Shown here: positions 60,344 to 64,000 of the stretch, piece after piece
Layout of the letters: each line of letters opens with the position of its first letter
Position numbering within the stretch: the stretch's first letter is position 1
Source: JAHFTY01 sp964584785
Lineage (GTDB): Bacteria > Acidobacteriota > Terriglobia > 20CM-2-55-15
DNA length: 64,000 nt
Assembly (NCBI GenBank): GCA_964584785.1
Contig: CAZPBY010000019.1
Coordinates: forward strand, 1 to 64,000
Direction of reading: 5' to 3'
Position numbers and translations under genes: made by a program
Notes under the pieces: model-generated
The model's input: only the letters and a program-made list of their open reading frames with translations
What the model was told of the DNA's origin: nothing
The model's database searches: none

Positions 60344-60462
60344 TGGCTGATTGGTGAGAGGTGATTGCATAACTGAGGCCATATGCCAACCCTCATATGT
60401 GGTCCGGCATATGGCTTCAGTTATGCAATCACCTCTCACCAATCGGCCATCACAAATGAATC
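60331..60462. repeat. 57-bp-arm hairpin overlapping the end of truA
   Basis: Arms 60331-60387 and 60406-60462 are inverted copies with only two mismatches and an 18-nt loop. The outermost 13 nt of the left arm are the last truA codons and stop, and their mirror copy lies in the right arm, in non-coding DNA. The hairpin separates truA from msrA and may end transcription. Confidence 0.9.
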
Positions 60463-60496
60463 GGGCTGCTAAAATCATCCAAGGAGGAATACATTC

Positions 60497-61093
60497 ATGG
60501 GCCTTGGCGACAGGTTTCCTGATCCGGCAACGGATCTTCCTTTAACACCGCAATCGTCAACGCAGACCGCAGTGCTTGCCGGCGGGTGCTTTTGGTGCGT
60601 CGAAGCCGTGTACCGTCAGCTGGACGGTATTCGAAGCGTGGTGTCGGGCTATGCGGGTGGAACGAAGGAAACCGCGAATTACCGGACGGTCTGCAGTGGA
60701 GCGACGGATCATGCAGAAGCCGTCAAAATCGAATTCGACGCAAGCAAGCTGACATTCGGACAGCTTCTGAAGGTTTTTTTCTCGGTCGCACACGACCCGA
60801 CACAACTCAACCGGCAAGGCAACGATGTCGGCCGACAATACCGATCGACGATCTTCTACGCCGGCGAGGAACAACGCAGGATATCTGAGGCGTACATTCA
60901 ACAACTCGACGCTCAAAAAGTGTTTTCAAAACCTATCGTGACGACACTCGAGCCGCTGAAAGCGTTTTACGACGCCGAGGCGTACCACCAGGATTACGCC
61001 GCGCTCAACCCGAACCAGCCTTACATTGCGTGCATCGCGATGCCGAAGGTTGAGAAAGTCAGGGAGTACTTTCCCGAAAAGTTAAGACGCTGA
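60497..61093 (+). CDS. msrA: Peptide methionine sulfoxide reductase MsrA
   Basis: 198 residues with AAGGAGG before the ATG. The catalytic motif GCFWC is present in 'AVLAGGCFWCVEAVYRQLDG', followed by 'VVSGYAGGTKETANYRTVCSG', 'HAEAVKIEFD', 'DPTQLNRQGNDVGRQYRSTIF' and 'EAYHQDYAALNPNQPYI'. It reduces methionine-S-sulfoxide in proteins. No MsrB domain is fused. No signal peptide is seen, so it is cytoplasmic. Confidence 0.95.
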   Translation: MGLGDRFPDPATDLPLTPQSSTQTAVLAGGCFWCVEAVYRQLDGIRSVVSGYAGGTKETANYRTVCSGATDHAEAVKIEFDASKLTFGQLLKVFFSVAHDPTQLNRQGNDVGRQYRSTIFYAGEEQRRISEAYIQQLDAQKVFSKPIVTTLEPLKAFYDAEAYHQDYAALNPNQPYIACIAMPKVEKVREYFPEKLRR

Positions 61094-61097
61094 AAAA

Positions 61098-61254
61098 GGG
61101 AATTTAGAAATGGACGAAGTGAAATGCCAATCCGAAATCCGAAGTCCGAAATTGGACTTCAAGGCGCCCTGGTGCGGACGCCATGCTTGGTGAGTTCAAT
61201 TTGAGATTTCGGATTTCGGCTTAGAACTTCACTTCGTCCATTTTCTAAATTCCC
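61098..61254. repeat. Long hairpin repeat, family A copy 2
   Basis: Outer arms GGGAATTTAGAAATGGACG (61098) and its complement (ending 61254) pair over about 30 nt and continue imperfectly inward with repeated 'CCGAAATCCGAA' words. The ends and the inner TTCAATTTGAGATTTCGG are shared with the element at 39784-39945. It lies between convergent msrA and the regulator gene. Confidence 0.85.
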
Positions 61255-61266
61255 CTGCCCCCCACC

Positions 61267-62595
61267 TCACGACTCGAGTTCCTTGATCCGACGGTACAGC
61301 GTGCGAAGTGAAATACCCAATTCACGCGCCGTTTTCACTTTGTCGCCGGCGTAGCGCTCGAGAGTCTTGCGGATGATGTCCTTTTCTGCCGCCTGAAGCG
61401 TGCGAGGCTCCATTCCGGAGTAGTCCAGCATTCGGGGAAGGTCATCCAGATCGATCTGTTCATCGGCACCCAGCGCGTAAGCGCGTTCGATGATGTTCTC
61501 GAGTTCTCGCACGTTGCCGGGAAAATCGTAATGCGTCAGTAATTCGAGCGCCTTCGTGCTGACGCTGCGAACCGATCGTCCGAACGTTTCATTGAACTGC
61601 CGAAGGAAATAACCGACCAGCGTGGGGATGTCTTCTTTCATTGTGCGAAGCGCCGGAGCTTCGAACCTGACAACGTTCAGCCGGAAGAAGAGATCCTGCC
61701 GGAATGTGCCGGCTTTCACCGCGTCCTCGAGATTCCGGTTCGTTGCGGCAACGATTCGCACATCGGTCTTGACCGAGACGGAACTGCCGATCGGGCGGAC
61801 TTCTTTCTCCTGCAGCGCTCGCAATAACTTTGGTTGCAACGTGAGCGGGAGTTCGCCGATCTCGTCCAGGAGGAGCGTCCCGCCATGGGCCGAGCGAAAA
61901 AGACCGCGAACATCGCGCAGCGCTCCGGAAAAGGCTCCTCGCACATGACCGAACAGTTCGGTTTCGGCGAGATCCGCGGGAATGGCGCCGCAGTTGAGCG
62001 AAATAAACGGTCCTCGACAGCGCTGAGACAGCTGGTGAATCGCGCCGGCCATCAGCTCCTTTCCGGTTCCGCTTTCCCCTTCGATAAGCACAACTGAATC
62101 GTTGGACGCAACCTTGGCGATGATCTGTTTGACCTCCCGCATTCGGGGCGACGATCCGACGAGACGCTCAACGCCCGGCTTCTCGGACATCCGTTCGCGG
62201 AGCGATCGGGCCTCGCCTCGCAACTTCCATTGTTCGGAAACGCGCTTCACGAGATGCTTGAGGTTGTCAAAGTTCAGGGGCTTGATCAGGTAATCGTACG
62301 CGCCGAGACGCAGTGCCTGAATCGCTGTCGTCAATTCGGGATCGCCGGTCATCAACACGACATCCAATTCCGGGTCGTGCCGTTTCACACTCTCCAGCAC
62401 GGCGATGCCATCCATGCTGCCGTGCAGATGAATATCGACCAGAACGAGATCGAATGGAGTCTCCTGGATCAGTTCCATCGCCAGAGGACCGCCTTCGACG
62501 CCTTCCGCTTCGTAACCCATGGCTCGGAGACCCTCGGTAATCGTGGAACGAATGGCGGTTTCGTCGTCGATGACGAGGATGCGCAGTTGGTTCAT
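61267..62595 (-). CDS. Sigma-54-dependent response regulator (NtrC type)
   Basis: 442 residues in three domains. The receiver (1-120) has the phospho-acceptor Asp54 in 'LVLVDIHLHG'. The AAA+ domain (about 140-370) has Walker A 'GESGTGKE' (172-179), the sigma-54 contact loop 'GAFSGA' (220-225, the normal motif being GAFTGA) and Walker B 'GTLLLDEIGE'. The C-terminal Fis-type helix-turn-helix ends 'KVKTARELGISLRTLYRRIKEL'. It activates sigma-54 promoters once phosphorylated. Its histidine kinase is not next to it. It overlaps pdxJ by 4 nt (ATGA). Confidence 0.94.
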   Translation of the reverse strand: MNQLRILVIDDETAIRSTITEGLRAMGYEAEGVEGGPLAMELIQETPFDLVLVDIHLHGSMDGIAVLESVKRHDPELDVVLMTGDPELTTAIQALRLGAYDYLIKPLNFDNLKHLVKRVSEQWKLRGEARSLRERMSEKPGVERLVGSSPRMREVKQIIAKVASNDSVVLIEGESGTGKELMAGAIHQLSQRCRGPFISLNCGAIPADLAETELFGHVRGAFSGALRDVRGLFRSAHGGTLLLDEIGELPLTLQPKLLRALQEKEVRPIGSSVSVKTDVRIVAATNRNLEDAVKAGTFRQDLFFRLNVVRFEAPALRTMKEDIPTLVGYFLRQFNETFGRSVRSVSTKALELLTHYDFPGNVRELENIIERAYALGADEQIDLDDLPRMLDYSGMEPRTLQAAEKDIIRKTLERYAGDKVKTARELGISLRTLYRRIKELES

Positions 62596-63317
62596 CTCAG
62601 CTTTTCCAGATAGGCTCGCACCGCGTTCAACAGGCCCATGTCGATCGCGTCGGCGATCAGCGCATGACCGATGGAGACTTCAGCAATATCGGGAATCTCG
62701 AGAAACTTCGAAAGATTGTGCAGATTGAGGTCGTGCCCTGCGTTGACGGCGAGTCCCGCCTCCTGCGCGGCGCGAGCGGCCTGAGCGTATGTGGACCACA
62801 CCTGCTCGACGTCGCCGCCTTCGAAAGCAGCGGCGTAAGGTTGCGTATAGAGTTCGATTCGATCGGCGCCGGTCTTTGCGACGTGACGAATCTGATCCAT
62901 GTCCGGGTCCATGAATAAGCTTACGCGTGGGCCAATTCCGTGAAGCTCGGAAACGATCGACTTCAACCGGTCACCGTCCCGTGCCACGTCCCAACCGTGA
63001 TCCGACGTCGACTGCTCGGGGGAATCCGGAACGAGCGTACATTGGTGCGGCCCGACGCGAGCGACAAGCTCCATGAATTCCGGAAATGGGTTGCCTTCGA
63101 TGTTGAATTCGACCTGCGGATAACTGCTGACGAACTTCGCGACCTCATACACATCCGAAGGCCGAATATGCCGCTGGTCGGGCCGCGGATGGACGGTGAT
63201 TCCATGCGCTCCGGCGCGAATGGCCGTCTCGACCGCTTTCAGCACGCTGGGTATTCCGATGTCTCGGGTGTTCCGCAGCAGCGCAATCTTGTTCACATTG
63301 ACGCTAAGTCTGGTCAT
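62592..63317 (-). CDS. pdxJ: Pyridoxine 5'-phosphate synthase
   Basis: 241 residues, the usual length. It joins aminoacetone phosphate-type substrate and deoxyxylulose 5-phosphate to make pyridoxine phosphate. Family marks: 'RLSVNVNKIALLRNTR', 'AGAHGITVHPRPDQRHIR', 'FNIEGNPF', 'TLVPDSPEQSTSDHGWD', 'LFMDPDMDQI', 'IELYTQPYA', 'VNAGHDLNLHNL' and 'EVSIGHALIADAI'. The gene sits between the molybdo-enzyme subunit and the NtrC-type regulator with 4-nt overlaps on both sides, so the three are translated together. Confidence 0.95.
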   Translation of the reverse strand: MTRLSVNVNKIALLRNTRDIGIPSVLKAVETAIRAGAHGITVHPRPDQRHIRPSDVYEVAKFVSSYPQVEFNIEGNPFPEFMELVARVGPHQCTLVPDSPEQSTSDHGWDVARDGDRLKSIVSELHGIGPRVSLFMDPDMDQIRHVAKTGADRIELYTQPYAAAFEGGDVEQVWSTYAQAARAAQEAGLAVNAGHDLNLHNLSKFLEIPDIAEVSIGHALIADAIDMGLLNAVRAYLEKLR

Positions 63318-64000
63318 GGCATCTGTCGCGCTACATCTTCCAACGTACGTCGAACCCAGACTTCAACCATCTGACGGCGCCACGAAAAATCCAAGTCCGT
63401 ATTGTCCAGCGGACGCGAGTCGAGGCGCGCACACACGGCGGCTTCGCGAATCGAATCCGCTGTCAGTTCGCGGCCGATCAGAACGTTGGACGCAGTTTCC
63501 GACAAGTACGGGGCGGAAGTGACGCCGCCGATGGCGATGCGCGCGGCTTCGACGACGCGGCCCTTCTTCGACGGGCGTATCCAGGCGGCGACATTCAGTA
63601 TCGGAAAATCGATGGAACCACGGCGGCGCAATTTGCGGAAAGCCGTGATGTCTCCGTTCATCGGCGGAAGATCGATGTGAGTCACGATCTCGTCCGGTTC
63701 TTTGCTCAGATACGCAATGCCGTCCTGGTTATAAAGCTGCGCAGCATTGATCGTCCGCTGGCGGTTGCTGCGGAGCAGCCGCACTCGCGCATTCAATGCC
63801 AGCATCACGGGCGCCAGGTCCGTGGAAGAAACCGCCCAGCATCGCCTGCTGCCGGGCGCAACCCAGCACGTGTCGCCGTCCTTCTTCAGGCAAAAATGAA
63901 TAGACTGCCGCCATTCATAAGTCTGGTCATAGTAGAAGCAACGGGTATCGACACAAAGATTGCCGCCGAGCGTGCCCATGGTTTTCAGCGGAGGACTGGA
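63314..64000 (-). CDS. FAD subunit of a xanthine-oxidase-family enzyme, 4-hydroxybenzoyl-CoA reductase beta-like (5' end outside window)
   Basis: The frame is open through the right edge, so the N-terminal part is missing. What remains is the second half of the FAD-binding domain ('MGTLGGNLC') and the CO-dehydrogenase flavoprotein C-terminal domain. A four-Cys insert of about 30 residues right after the FAD motif ('CVDTRCFYYDQTYEWR', then 'FCLKKDGDTCWV') matches the extra [4Fe-4S]-binding loop known from the beta subunit of 4-hydroxybenzoyl-CoA reductase. It overlaps pdxJ by 4 nt. The molybdenum and [2Fe-2S] subunits would be expected outside the window. Confidence 0.82.
   Translation of the reverse strand, partial: SSPPLKTMGTLGGNLCVDTRCFYYDQTYEWRQSIHFCLKKDGDTCWVAPGSRRCWAVSSTDLAPVMLALNARVRLLRSNRQRTINAAQLYNQDGIAYLSKEPDEIVTHIDLPPMNGDITAFRKLRRRGSIDFPILNVAAWIRPSKKGRVVEAARIAIGGVTSAPYLSETASNVLIGRELTADSIREAAVCARLDSRPLDNTDLDFSWRRQMVEVWVRRTLEDVARQMP

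Noticed and set aside
1..64000. Reassignment of TGA to a sense codon to explain the several in-frame TGAs
   Set aside because: Many intact genes (PadR, NuoF-like, truA, HlyD, sigma factor and others) end in TGA at their family-typical length, often in ATGA/GTGA overlaps, so TGA is a normal stop here.
1..64000. tRNA, rRNA or CRISPR loci
   Set aside because: No cloverleaf-like sequences with a GTTCGA loop in gene gaps, no rRNA-like stretches and no regularly spaced short repeats were seen by eye; a covariance search would be needed for certainty.

Overview
The window is a bacterial chromosome segment, most probably from an Acidobacteriota genome (Bryobacterales/Vicinamibacterales-like). The evidence is a PadR regulator followed by a large 'acidobacterial duplicated orphan permease' (ADOP), an Oar/CarA-type TonB-dependent receptor of about 1270 residues, an ECF sigma factor overlapping a Ser/Thr kinase-TPR gene, and an M61 peptidase. 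Genes are dense, often with 4-nt ATGA/GTGA overlaps. No rRNA, tRNA, CRISPR array or prophage was seen. TGA is used as an ordinary stop in many genes.

Layout. 0-8.6 kb: PadR-ADOP-secreted protein operon, a long transketolase-like enzyme, a TsdA-like dihaem cytochrome and an NHL propeller. 8.6-12.4 kb: a small membrane protein, a beta-helix gene broken by one in-frame TGA, then a MerT-like transporter whose Cys-Cys pair is encoded as TGA-TGA, followed by a hairpin that fits a bacterial SECIS element, then a MerP-like HMA protein and a PHP-domain protein. 12.4-18.8 kb: malate dehydrogenase, an NTF2-like protein, a sugar ABC transporter and a divergent family-47 mannosidase. 18.9-22.8 kb: TetR regulator, a decayed ABC1/AarF kinase, a toxin-antitoxin pair, a sorbosone-dehydrogenase-like propeller and a lipoprotein. 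23.0-28.5 kb: ECF sigma factor, Ser/Thr kinase, an unknown internally duplicated protein and a Dyp-type peroxidase in one operon. 28.6-31.8 kb: class-V aminotransferase-fold enzyme and M61 peptidase.

31.8-39.8 kb: a seven-gene minus-strand operon resembling aerobic aromatic-CoA epoxidation (box/paa). It has a BoxB-like di-iron oxygenase, a second PaaA-like di-iron protein, a [2Fe-2S] ferredoxin plus NuoF-like flavoprotein as a probable electron-transfer module, an enoyl-CoA hydratase and two aldehyde dehydrogenases, the first of which carries an in-frame TGA. A divergent BoxR/BzdR-type regulator (XRE helix-turn-helix fused to a shikimate-kinase-like domain) lies next to tandem operator-like repeats. 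A truncated gene resembling the beta subunit of 4-hydroxybenzoyl-CoA reductase at the right edge may be metabolically related.

40-47.3 kb: two ABC exporter operons, one with PadR and one with a CecR-like TetR that has a perfect palindromic operator. 47.6-48.5 kb: a degenerate group II intron on the minus strand. 48.5-64 kb: MFS transporter, TonB receptor and small barrel protein, GH36 enzyme, adenosine deaminase, amidase, truA, msrA, and an operon of a molybdo-enzyme FAD subunit, pdxJ and an NtrC-type regulator. Long-armed hairpin repeats of at least four kinds lie between genes.

The most exciting candidate is the tandem-selenocysteine MerT-like protein with its SECIS-like hairpin and its HMA-domain neighbour at 10590-11421. 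Conventional gene finding would truncate or lose it.
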